Source of the DNA: Massilia phosphatilytica
GTDB taxonomy: Bacteria > Pseudomonadota > Gammaproteobacteria > Burkholderiales > Burkholderiaceae_D
DNA length: 64,000 nucleotides
Assembly: GCF_002968015.1 (NCBI RefSeq)
Contig: NZ_PUIP01000019.1
Coordinates: 93,617-157,616 of the forward strand
Reading direction: 5' to 3'
Both the position numbers and the translations under genes were made by a program. Under the pieces are notes generated by a model. It saw only the letters and a program-made list of their open reading frames with translations. It was not told the DNA's origin and did no database searches. Shown one piece after another: positions 24,853 through 32,097 of the stretch. Numbering within the stretch: the stretch's first letter is position 1; each line of letters starts with the position of its first letter.

Positions 24853-25647
24853 ATGCACATCGATTTGACCGGCAAGACCGCACTCGTCTCCGCCTCCACC
24901 GCCGGCATCGGCCTGGCGACCGCCATCGGCCTCGCCGGCGCGGGCGCCACCGTCATCCTCAACGGGCGCTCCGACGACGCCATCGAACGCGCCCGCGCAG
25001 CCGTGCTGGCGCAGGTGCCGGGCGCACGGCTGCGCGGCGTCGCCGCCGACCTGGCGACGGCGGAAGGTGCGGCGGCACTCTTCAAGGCCGAGCCGCAAGT
25101 GGACATCCTTGTCAACAACGCCGGCATGTACGGGCCGCAGGATTTCTTCGAGATCGACGACGCCACGTGGGACCGCTTCTTCCAGATGAACGTGATGTCG
25201 GGCGTGCGCCTCGCGCGGCACTACCTGAAAGGGATGCTGGAACGGGACTGGGGCCGCGTCGTGTTCATCTCGTCGGAATCGGGGCTGAACATCCCGGCCG
25301 ACATGATCCACTACGGCATGACGAAGACGGCACAGCTGGCGATCTCGCGCGGGCTGGCGAAACTGGCGGCCGGCAGCGGCGTCACCGTCAACGCGGTGCT
25401 GCCGGGGCCGACGCTGTCGGAAGGCGTGCGCGCCATGCTGGAAGACACGGCGAAGGCCGCGCACGTTTCGGTCGAGGAGGCCGCGACGACCTTCGTGCGC
25501 ACGCACCGCCCCAGTTCCATCCTGGGCCGCGCGGCGAGCGTGGACGAAGTCGCGAACATGATCGTCTACGTGTGCTCGCCGCAGGCGTCGGCCACGACGG
25601 GCGCGGCGCTGCGGGTGGATGGCGGTGTGGTGGACACCATCGCGTAA
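24853..25647 (+). CDS. SDR family oxidoreductase
   Basis: The 264-residue short-chain dehydrogenase has the NAD(P)-binding motif SASTAGIGLATAIG (a variant of TGxxxGIG), the NNAG motif in ILVNNAGMYG, the catalytic serine in VVFISSESG and the YxxxK in HYGMTKTA. It ends with the usual TGAALRVDGG. The substrate is unknown. It is cotranscribed with the SnoaL-like gene and converges on azoR, with 4 bp between stops. Confidence 0.88.
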   Translation: MHIDLTGKTALVSASTAGIGLATAIGLAGAGATVILNGRSDDAIERARAAVLAQVPGARLRGVAADLATAEGAAALFKAEPQVDILVNNAGMYGPQDFFEIDDATWDRFFQMNVMSGVRLARHYLKGMLERDWGRVVFISSESGLNIPADMIHYGMTKTAQLAISRGLAKLAAGSGVTVNAVLPGPTLSEGVRAMLEDTAKAAHVSVEEAATTFVRTHRPSSILGRAASVDEVANMIVYVCSPQASATTGAALRVDGGVVDTIA

Positions 25648-25651
25648 GGAC

Positions 25652-26251
25652 TCAGGCGACGATCTCGTCGATCTGCGTGGCTACCTCGTCGAAGGCGGCG
25701 CTGGCGCGGTCCGGGCCCATGTTGACGCCCTCGGCGTAGATGAACTCGACGTCCGTCATGCCCATCAGGCCCAGCACGCCCTTCAGGTAAGGCACCTGCG
25801 AATCGGCCGGCGTGTCGCGGTAGATGCCGCCGCGGGCGAGGCCCACATAGACTTTTTTGCCAGTGACGAGGCCTTCCGGGCCGTTCGCCGTGTAGCGGAA
25901 GGTCTGGCCGGCGCGGGCGACGGCGTCGATCCACGATTTGATTTGCACGGACACGCTGAAGTTATACATCGGCACACCCAGCACGATCACGTCGGCGCGT
26001 TTCAGTTGCGCGATCAGCGCGTCGTCCAGCGCCACGCGGGCGCTTTGCTCCGGCGTGCGTTGTTCGACTGGCGTGAACAGGGCCGACAGCGCGGCTTCGT
26101 CCAGCACCGGATGCGGGGCCAGGGCCAGGTCGCGCAGCTCGACCGTCGCTTCCGGATGACGCGCTTTCAGGCGCGCCGTGATGGCGTCGGCGACGCGGGT
26201 GGAGTTCGAACCGTTGGCACGGGCGCTACCGTTGATTTGCAGGATGTTCAT
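25652..26251 (-). CDS. azoR: FMN-dependent NADH-azoreductase
   Basis: The 199-residue flavodoxin-fold protein shows the AzoR start MNILQINGSARANGSNS, the FMN-binding PMYNFSVSVQIKSWID and the segment GLARGGIYRDTPAD. AzoR enzymes reduce quinones and azo compounds with NADH through FMN and protect against thiol and quinone stress. I chose the ATG at 26251 because it gives the canonical N-terminus; the frame is open upstream. The gene is divergent from a LysR gene at 26365, which is the usual arrangement for regulated azoreductases. Confidence 0.9.
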   Translation of the reverse strand: MNILQINGSARANGSNSTRVADAITARLKARHPEATVELRDLALAPHPVLDEAALSALFTPVEQRTPEQSARVALDDALIAQLKRADVIVLGVPMYNFSVSVQIKSWIDAVARAGQTFRYTANGPEGLVTGKKVYVGLARGGIYRDTPADSQVPYLKGVLGLMGMTDVEFIYAEGVNMGPDRASAAFDEVATQIDEIVA

Positions 26252-26253
26252 CG

Positions 26254-26286
26254 TGTTCTCCAGAAGTGTTGGGTCGATGGAGAACA
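26254..26286. promoter_or_regulatory. Inverted repeat in the azoR-lysR intergenic region (candidate operator)
   Basis: TGTTCTCC at 26254-26261 is exactly complementary to GGAGAACA at 26279-26286, with 17 bases between. It lies in the azoR leader next to the start codon. A second pair, GTTCCA/TGGAAC at 26336-26341 and 26359-26364, ends directly before the lysR start. Either could bind the LysR protein; this is inference from symmetry and position. Confidence 0.4.
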
Positions 26287-26364
26287 TTCTATTGATACTC
26301 TTCGACGGGATTAAGCCGGGTTTCCGGATATCATTGTTCCATTTATGGGACGGGAGTCTGGAAC

Positions 26365-27273
26365 ATGGTAGATGCAAACGATCTGATCCTGTTCGTGCGT
26401 GTCGTCGACGCCGGCAGTTTTTCGCAGGCGGCCGAACGGGCGGATCTCCCCAAGTCGACGCTGTCGCGCCGCCTGACCCTGCTGGAAGAAGCGCTGGGCG
26501 AAAAGCTGTTCGTGCGCAGCACGCGGCGCGTGGCGATCACGGCGTTCGGCGAGCGCATCCTCGAACATGCGCGCCGCCTCGTCGACGAAACGGAGGAAGT
26601 CGCCGCGCTGGCCCTGCACAGGCAGGAGACGCCACGCGGAGAATTGCGCGTCTCGATGCCGCCCGACTTCATCGAATCCGACTTCGCCGCTTTCTGCCAG
26701 GCGTTCCAGGCACGCTATCCGGAAATCCGGCTGCGCGTCGACCTGTCTCCGCGCCGCGTGGACCTCGTCAGCGAACGCTTCGACGTGGCCGTGCGCGCCG
26801 CCTTCTACCTGCCCGACGACGCGACGCTTGTCGCGCGCAAGCTGTGCGACGTGCGCCAGGGCCTGTTCGCCAGTCCCGATTACCTCGCCGAACACGGCAC
26901 ACCGCAGACGCCCGACGACCTTGTCCGCCACGCCTGCCTCGCGCTCGCGTCGAACGACGGCGAGACGACGCCCTGGGTGCTGACGCGTGGCGACGAGCGC
27001 TGGGAGCAGGTCGTGCAGGGACCGCTCGTGTGCAATTCGCCGCGGCTGCAGCGCGAAATGGCGCTGCGCGCCGCCGGCATCGCCGCGCTGCCGGCCGACG
27101 CCGCCCTGCGCGACTGGATCGGCAACGGCCGCCTGCGCCGCGTCCTGCCCGACTGGTGGCTGCCCACGGCCGGCCTGTGGTGCGTGATGCCGGGACGGCG
27201 CCTGATGCCGGCGCGCACGCGCGTGTTCGTCGACATGCTGCAGGCCCACATGGATGCCATCATGAGCGGGTAA
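26365..27273 (+). CDS. LysR family transcriptional regulator (AzoR-associated)
   Basis: The 302-residue regulator starts MVDANDLILFVRVVDAGSFS, with the helix QAAERADLPKSTLSRRLTLL, and has an effector domain typical of the group. It is divergent from azoR across 113 bp that contain two inverted repeats. It probably controls azoR and perhaps itself in response to quinones or other electrophiles. The inducer is not known. Confidence 0.88.
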   Translation: MVDANDLILFVRVVDAGSFSQAAERADLPKSTLSRRLTLLEEALGEKLFVRSTRRVAITAFGERILEHARRLVDETEEVAALALHRQETPRGELRVSMPPDFIESDFAAFCQAFQARYPEIRLRVDLSPRRVDLVSERFDVAVRAAFYLPDDATLVARKLCDVRQGLFASPDYLAEHGTPQTPDDLVRHACLALASNDGETTPWVLTRGDERWEQVVQGPLVCNSPRLQREMALRAAGIAALPADAALRDWIGNGRLRRVLPDWWLPTAGLWCVMPGRRLMPARTRVFVDMLQAHMDAIMSG

Positions 27274-27285
27274 TTACGAAAACGC

Positions 27286-27313
27286 TTGACATGTGTGCGT
27301 ACACACATAATAC
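27286..27313 (+). promoter_or_regulatory. marR promoter with embedded palindromic operator
   Basis: TTGACA at 27286-27291 and TAATAC at 27308-27313 form a sigma70-type promoter with a 16-base spacer. The spacer holds the palindrome ATGTGTGCGTACACACAT (27291-27308), which has two perfect 7-base arms around CGTA. A repressor bound there would block both promoter elements. The core TGTGCGTACACACA recurs exactly before the downstream SDR gene. Confidence 0.7.
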
Positions 27314-27320
27314 TGTGCCC

Positions 27321-27743
27321 ATGACTGCTTCCGAACGACTCATCGCCTGCAACTGCTTCGCCTCCCGCAAGGCGGCGCGTTTGATTACGAAGATGTATGA
27401 AGACCACCTGGCGCGCGTGGACCTGACGAGCACGCAGTTCTCCATCCTGGTCTACGTCGACGAGATCGGCGCGGCCTCGATGAAGGACCTGGTCGAGGCG
27501 ATGGTGATGGAGCGCACGAGCGTGATCCGCGCGCTGCAGCCGCTGGAACGCGACGGCCTCCTGGCCATCGGTCCGCACGAGGAAGACGCGCGCCGCAACG
27601 TCGTGCGCCTCACCGACGCGGGCCGCGCCAAGCTGGCGGAAGCGCTGCCCGTGTGGCAGACGGCACAGGCGGAGTTCGAGAGCAAATTCGGCGCCGGGCT
27701 GGCCGGGGAGTTGCGCCAGTCGTTGCTGACGCTGGCACCGTAG
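27321..27743 (+). CDS. MarR family transcriptional regulator
   Basis: The 140-residue winged-helix regulator shows LTSTQFSILVYVDEIGAASMKDLVEAM and the recognition region MERTSVIRALQPLERDGLL. It has the N-terminal CNCFASRKAARLITKMYEDHL segment seen in one MarR subgroup, with a cysteine pair that might sense oxidants or electrophiles. It lies 7 bases downstream of its own likely operator-promoter, and a second operator copy precedes the SDR gene 50 bp further on. This points to an autoregulated repressor of the SDR gene. Confidence 0.88.
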   Translation: MTASERLIACNCFASRKAARLITKMYEDHLARVDLTSTQFSILVYVDEIGAASMKDLVEAMVMERTSVIRALQPLERDGLLAIGPHEEDARRNVVRLTDAGRAKLAEALPVWQTAQAEFESKFGAGLAGELRQSLLTLAP

Positions 27744-27763
27744 CAAAAAATTTTTGCACTTAT

Positions 27764-27778
27764 ATGTGCGTACACACA
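27764..27778 (+). promoter_or_regulatory. Second copy of the MarR-type operator, before the SDR gene
   Basis: The 14-base core TGTGCGTACACACA at 27765-27778 is identical to that at 27294-27307 before marR. It sits 14 bases before the SDR start codon and just upstream of AAGGAG. Two exact copies in front of the regulator and its neighbour are strong circumstantial evidence for a shared operator. Confidence 0.65.
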
Positions 27779-27792
27779 CTAAGGAGAAGAAC

Positions 27793-28602
27793 ATGAGCAA
27801 CGCAAAACTCGGCACCGCAGTCGTCACTGGCGCATCCACCGGCATCGGTGCCATCTATGCGGACCGCCTGGCCCGCCGCGGCTACGACCTGGTCCTCGTC
27901 GCCCGCAATGGCGAACGTTTGACAACCCAGGCCGACCGGCTGGCGACGGCCTATGGCCGCACGGTCCGGACGATCGCCGCCGACCTGACCCGCGACGCCG
28001 ACCTGCGCCGCGTGGAAGCGCTGCTGCGCAGCGACGACACCATTACGCTACTCGTGAATAACGCCGGCGTGGGCGGCACCGGTCCGCTGCTCGGCTCCGA
28101 CGTCGACAAGATGCAGGACATGATCGCGCTGAACGTGACCGCGCTGACGCGTTTGACGTATGCCGCCGCGCCGGGCTTCGTGGCACGCGGGCAGGGCGCC
28201 TTCATCAACATCGCCTCCATCGTCGCCATCGCACCGGAAGTGCTGAACGGCGTCTACGGCGGCAGCAAGGCTTATGTGCTGGCGTTCAGCCAGTCGCTGC
28301 AGCATGAACTGGCCGACAAGGGCGTGCGTGTGCAGGTGGTGCTGCCGGGCGCCACGGCGACGGACTTCTGGCAGATCGCCGGCACGCCGGTCGAGCACCT
28401 GCCCAGCGAGATCGTGATGCGCGCCGAGGATCTCGTCGATGCCGCGCTGGCCGGCTACGACCAGGGAGAGTTTGCGACGATCCCGGCGCTGGAAGACGGT
28501 GCCAAGTGGGATGCGTACGAGACCGCACGCCGCGCGATGCATCCGGAACTGTCGCGCACGAAGCCCGCGAGCCGCTACGCCGTCGCGGCCCTCGCCGCGT
28601 GA
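27793..28602 (+). CDS. SDR family oxidoreductase (MarR-controlled)
   Basis: The 269-residue short-chain dehydrogenase shows VVTGASTGIGAIYADRLARRG, LVNNAGVGGTG, the catalytic serine in NIASIVAI and YGGSKAYVLA. It lacks the typical C-terminal DGG end, which places it with the YqjQ/DltE-like classical SDRs. The ATG at 27793 follows AAGGAGAAGAAC. The operator copy between marR and this gene suggests induction together with the regulator. The substrate is unknown; detoxification of an aldehyde or ketone is a reasonable guess. Confidence 0.88.
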   Translation: MSNAKLGTAVVTGASTGIGAIYADRLARRGYDLVLVARNGERLTTQADRLATAYGRTVRTIAADLTRDADLRRVEALLRSDDTITLLVNNAGVGGTGPLLGSDVDKMQDMIALNVTALTRLTYAAAPGFVARGQGAFINIASIVAIAPEVLNGVYGGSKAYVLAFSQSLQHELADKGVRVQVVLPGATATDFWQIAGTPVEHLPSEIVMRAEDLVDAALAGYDQGEFATIPALEDGAKWDAYETARRAMHPELSRTKPASRYAVAALAA

Positions 28603-28605
28603 ATC

Positions 28606-28684
28606 GTAGGGTGGGCGGCCCTCCGCCCACGCGGACGCCGGCGTGGCGCAAACGTCACGCGTGGGCACGGCGTGCCCGCCCTAC
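28606..28684. repeat. Intergenic palindromic repeat between convergent genes
   Basis: This 79-bp block starts GTAGGGTGGGCGG and ends GTGCCCGCCCTAC, which are imperfect inverted ends. Inside it has CCTCCGCCCACGCGG and CGTGGGCACGGCGTGCCC, which form further stems. It fills the gap between the SDR gene and the convergent thioesterase gene. Similar GTAGGGTGGGC elements are common between genes in betaproteobacteria; the family name is not known to me. It may also end transcription in both directions. Confidence 0.55.
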
Positions 28685-29223
28685 CGAGCTTCAAAAACCA
28701 AACACGTCGTCGTCGCATGCGCATACAGCCGGCCCTGCGCATCGACGATCTTCCCTTCGGCCGTGGCCAGTTGGCGCCCGCAATGGAGCACCGTGCCGAT
28801 CGCGCGCAGTGGCCCGCCGTCGAGCCGCGCGCCGCGCACGAGGTTGACGCTCAGCTCCGCCGTCGTGTAGGCATAGCCCGGCTCCAGTGCCGTCTGCACG
28901 GCGCAGCCGACGGCCGAGTCGAGCAGGGTGGCGTACCAGCCGCCGTGCACGGTCCCCATCGGGTTCAGGTGTTTTGCCTGCGGCGTGCCCTGGAACGTGG
29001 CCCGGCCCTTCTCCACCTCGACGAGGAAGAAGTCGAGCGTCTCGGCAATGGGCGCGTACGGGAAGCGGCCGTCGAGCAGCGCTTCCATGATGGCGAGACC
29101 CGACATGCCCCGCGCTTCCTGCGCCGGCACGACGCCAGGACGGCCGCCACCCTGCTCGATGCGCGCGCGCACCGCGCGCAATTGTTGTTCCCATTGCTCT
29201 GCCACCGTCGGCTGCGTGTCCAT
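28681..29223 (-). CDS. PaaI-type hotdog thioesterase
   Basis: The 180-residue protein has the hotdog-fold signature HLNPMGTVHGGWYATLLDSAVGCAV followed by TTAELSVNLVRGARLDGGPLRA. This is the PaaI/YbgC-like acyl-CoA thioesterase group (uncharacterised domain 1). It would hydrolyse acyl-CoA esters, possibly aromatic or medium-chain. The first 45 residues are an extension before the domain. The start at 29223 follows an AGGAG; the frame is open further up. It is divergent from a MarR gene whose likely operator motif lies in the shared 131-bp region. Confidence 0.85.
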   Translation of the reverse strand: MDTQPTVAEQWEQQLRAVRARIEQGGGRPGVVPAQEARGMSGLAIMEALLDGRFPYAPIAETLDFFLVEVEKGRATFQGTPQAKHLNPMGTVHGGWYATLLDSAVGCAVQTALEPGYAYTTAELSVNLVRGARLDGGPLRAIGTVLHCGRQLATAEGKIVDAQGRLYAHATTTCLVFEAR

Positions 29224-29246
29224 GCGATCTCCTGTCGTGTGATTGA

Positions 29247-29262
29247 GTGTATATGCAACTAT
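29247..29262 (+). promoter_or_regulatory. Candidate operator of the second MarR regulator (copy 1)
   Basis: GTGTATATGCAACTAT lies in the divergent thioesterase-marR region. It matches 13 of 16 bases with GTGTATATACTCCTAT before the thiolase gene. The placement before the regulator and before its neighbour argues for a shared binding site, but the motif is AT-rich and could be partly promoter sequence. Confidence 0.5.
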
Positions 29263-29354
29263 CCGGTGCCGATTATGCACAGGTTCAGGCGGCCCCGGGG
29301 TTATACTCGCTAGAGGGCGGGCACTAACGCTGGCCCGGCAATGGAACACTGTAC

Positions 29355-29810
29355 ATGACATCGCACGCGCATCCGAACGACCCCCTGTGCAACTGCCTCG
29401 CCCTGCGCCAGGCGTCGCGTTACATCACCGGCGTGTACGACCAGGTGCTGAGCGAAGCCGGCCTGCGCGTCACGCAGTTCTCCATCCTGTACAAGCTGCT
29501 GGGGCTCGGGCCGATGACGGTCAACCAGATGTCCGCCGAACTGGTCATGGACCGCACGACCCTCACCCGCAACCTCAAGCCGCTCGAGCGCGATGCGCTG
29601 GTCACGACCGGTCCCAGCGAGCACGATAAACGCGAGCGCGTGATCGTCCTCACGCCGGCCGGCAAGGCCAAGGTCAAAGCCGTGCTGCCGCTGTGGCGCC
29701 GCGCCCAGCAGACGTTCGAACAGAACTTCGGCAGCGAACGCGCGCTCGAACTGCGCATGCTGCTGCGCGCCGTCGTCGAGACGGGCATCCACGAACCCGA
29801 GCTCAAATAA
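29355..29810 (+). CDS. MarR family transcriptional regulator
   Basis: The 151-residue regulator has the N-terminal CNCLALRQASRYITGVYDQVL and the wing region SAELVMDRTTLTRNLKPLERDAL, and belongs to the same subgroup as the MarR protein at 27321. Both keep the CNC motif near the N-terminus. It lies between a divergent acyl-CoA thioesterase and a thiolase, so it may respond to an acyl-CoA or fatty acid. A 16-base motif occurs before both this gene and the thiolase gene. Confidence 0.88.
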   Translation: MTSHAHPNDPLCNCLALRQASRYITGVYDQVLSEAGLRVTQFSILYKLLGLGPMTVNQMSAELVMDRTTLTRNLKPLERDALVTTGPSEHDKRERVIVLTPAGKAKVKAVLPLWRRAQQTFEQNFGSERALELRMLLRAVVETGIHEPELK

Positions 29811-29854
29811 TCCCGAGCGCCGGCAGGCCGCGTGTCATGCGCTTTTCAAAATAC

Positions 29855-29870
29855 GTGTATATACTCCTAT
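29855..29870 (+). promoter_or_regulatory. Candidate operator/promoter before the thiolase gene (copy 2)
   Basis: GTGTATATACTCCTAT contains TATACT (29860-29865), which could be a -10 element, 47 bases before the thiolase ribosome-binding site. It shares 13 of 16 bases with the motif at 29247-29262. A repressor here would cover the -10 element. Confidence 0.5.
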
Positions 29871-29916
29871 TGTGCGAATTTGCATGATCCCGCCGTCCAA
29901 CCCGAAAGGAGTCATC

Positions 29917-31101
29917 ATGTCTGCCCGCGACATCGTCCTGTGTGCCCCCGTCCGTACCGCCATCGGCGCGTTCAACGGTTCCCTGAAATCCATCCCCGCC
30001 GTCGAACTGGGCGCGGCCGCCGTGCGCGCCGCCGTCGAGCGTGCGGGCATCTCTTCGGACGCCATCGACGCCGTCCTGATGGGCAACGTGATCCAGGCGG
30101 GCAACCGCATGAATCCGGCGCGCCAGGCCGCGGTCCACGGCGGTATCCCCGTCAGCGTGCCCGCGATGACCCTGAACCGCGTGTGCGGCTCGGGCGCGCA
30201 GGCCATCGCGTCGGCCGCGCACGAGATCCTGGCTGGCGAATCGAACGTCGTGCTGGCCGGCGGCATGGAAAACATGGACCAGGCGCCGTACCTGATGCCG
30301 CAGGCCCGCTGGGGCGCGCGCATGGGCCACGCGCAGATTTACGACAGCCTGCTGCACGACGGCTTGAACGACGCCTTCTCCGCCCAGCACTCGGGGTGGC
30401 ACACGGAAGACCTCGTGAAGGACGTGGACCTCACCCGCGCCGCGCAGGACCGCTGGGCCGAGCGCTCGCAGCGCCGTTTCTCGGAAGCCCAGGCGGCCGG
30501 CGCGTTCAAGGATGAAATCGTGGCGATCGAGATCGCGGGCAAGCGCGGCGTGCAGCTGTTCGACACGGATGAAGCGAACCGCCCCGACACGACGCTGGAA
30601 ACGCTGGCGAAACTGAAGCCGGCATTCCGCCCGGACGGCACGATCACGGCCGGTAACGCGCCGGGCCTGAACAGCGGCGCGGCTGCCGTCATCGTCGCCG
30701 ACCGCGCGACGGCCGAGCGCCTGGGCCTGCAACCGATCGCGCGCCTCGTCGCCTCAGGCGTGGCGGCCGTGGAGCCGGGCATGTTCGGCCTGGGTCCCGT
30801 GCCGGCCGTGCAGAAGGCCCTCGCGCGCGCCGGCTGGACCGTCGGCGACGTCGACCGCTACGAGATCAACGAGGCGTTCGCCGCCGTGCCGCTGGCGGTG
30901 GCGCGCAAGCTGTCGCTGGCGGAAGACGTCATCAATGTCGAAGGGGGCGCGGTGGCGCACGGGCACCCGATCGGCGCGACGGGCGCCGTGCTGACGGTGC
31001 GGCTGCTGCATGCGATGCGGCGCGGCCTCGCGCGGCGCGGCGTCGTCACCTTGTGCATCGGCGGCGGGCAGGGGATCGCGCTGGCGCTGGAGCAGCTGTG
31101 A
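29917..31101 (+). CDS. Acetyl-CoA C-acetyltransferase (thiolase)
   Basis: The 394-residue thiolase has the acyl-accepting cysteine in TLNRVCGSGAQAIASA, the GHPIGATGA motif with its catalytic histidine and the C-terminal CIGGGQG with the proton-donor cysteine. It condenses two acetyl-CoA or cleaves 3-ketoacyl-CoA in the cytoplasm. AAAGGAG lies 5 bases before the ATG at 29917. It follows the MarR gene by 106 bp and probably has its own regulated promoter. With the thioesterase it forms a small acyl-CoA module. It converges on a lysR gene with no gap. Confidence 0.92.
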   Translation: MSARDIVLCAPVRTAIGAFNGSLKSIPAVELGAAAVRAAVERAGISSDAIDAVLMGNVIQAGNRMNPARQAAVHGGIPVSVPAMTLNRVCGSGAQAIASAAHEILAGESNVVLAGGMENMDQAPYLMPQARWGARMGHAQIYDSLLHDGLNDAFSAQHSGWHTEDLVKDVDLTRAAQDRWAERSQRRFSEAQAAGAFKDEIVAIEIAGKRGVQLFDTDEANRPDTTLETLAKLKPAFRPDGTITAGNAPGLNSGAAAVIVADRATAERLGLQPIARLVASGVAAVEPGMFGLGPVPAVQKALARAGWTVGDVDRYEINEAFAAVPLAVARKLSLAEDVINVEGGAVAHGHPIGATGAVLTVRLLHAMRRGLARRGVVTLCIGGGQGIALALEQL

Positions 31102-32001
31102 TCACGGGGCGACGAACGCGTTCATCCGTTCGACCAAAAACTCCCTGAGCACCCTGACGGCCGGCGACACTTGCCGCCGGTTCGCCAGCACCATGTACAG
31201 CGGCTGGTTGTTGCCCTCCCAGTCCGCGCACACGATGCGCAATGCACCGCTTGCGAGGTCGGCCTGCACGTCGATCCGCGAGCGGTAGCACAGCCCCAGG
31301 CCGTCCAGCGCCCAGCGCCGCACGATCTCGGAATCGTCGGCCACGCGGTCGCCGCGCACCGTCACCTCGATCTCGGCGCCGTCCTTGTAGAAGCGCCAGC
31401 GGTCGTTCACCGTCTCGTCCAGCATGAAGCACAGGCAGTTGTGTGCGGATAGATCGTGCGGCGACGCCGGCGCGCCGTGCCGCGCGAGATACGCCGGCGA
31501 CGCGCACAGCACGCGGCGGTTCGTTTCCAGCAGCGGCAGCGCCACCATGCTGGACTCCCGCGGCTTGCCGAAGCGGAGCGCGATGTCGACCGGTTCGCGA
31601 TAAATGTCGGCCAGGCGGTCCGTCAGTTGCAGCCGCAGGCGCACGCCCGGGTGCCGTTCCTGGAACGCGTTCAGCCACGGCAGCACGACGTGGCGGCCGA
31701 GGTCGGACGGCATCGAGATCTGCAAAGGCCCTTCGATGGTGTTTTCGCCCGCGCGCACTTCCGCCTCGGCGTCGCGCAGGCCGTCCAGCAGCGGGCGGCA
31801 GCGTGCCAGCAGGCGTTCGCCGGCCACCGTCAGGCGCATGCTGCGCGTCGTGCGCACGAACAGCGCCGTGCCGAGATCCGCCTCCAGCCGCTTCAGACTC
31901 GCGCTGGCGACAGCCGGAGAGACATCCAGCAGCCGCGCAGCCGCGGACAGGCCGCCTTGCTCGGCCGTGGTGACAAAGAGTTCGAGGTCGCGCAGGTTCA
32001 T
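31102..32001 (-). CDS. LysR family transcriptional regulator
   Basis: The 299-residue regulator begins MNLRDLELFVTTAEQGGLSAAARLLD with the helix SPAVASASLKRLEADLG, followed by the effector domain. The frame continues far upstream but ATG 32001 gives the canonical N-terminus. It is divergent from the zinc-type oxidoreductase gene at 32098 across 96 AT-rich bases, including TCAAA...TTTGA at 32004-32032, a possible binding site. It probably controls that gene. Confidence 0.88.
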   Translation of the reverse strand: MNLRDLELFVTTAEQGGLSAAARLLDVSPAVASASLKRLEADLGTALFVRTTRSMRLTVAGERLLARCRPLLDGLRDAEAEVRAGENTIEGPLQISMPSDLGRHVVLPWLNAFQERHPGVRLRLQLTDRLADIYREPVDIALRFGKPRESSMVALPLLETNRRVLCASPAYLARHGAPASPHDLSAHNCLCFMLDETVNDRWRFYKDGAEIEVTVRGDRVADDSEIVRRWALDGLGLCYRSRIDVQADLASGALRIVCADWEGNNQPLYMVLANRRQVSPAVRVLREFLVERMNAFVAP

Positions 32002-32097
32002 TTTCAAACAAAAATTGAAATTGATTTTTTGATTGCCCAGTTTATCAAAAAGATCGACGCGGCCAGAATGGGACCTATCGATTACCAGGGAGCCACC

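Noticed and set aside
32004..32032. TCAAA...TTTGA palindrome as a firm LysR operator
   Set aside because: The match is short and the region is AT-rich, so symmetry by chance is likely. I mention it only in the gene entry.
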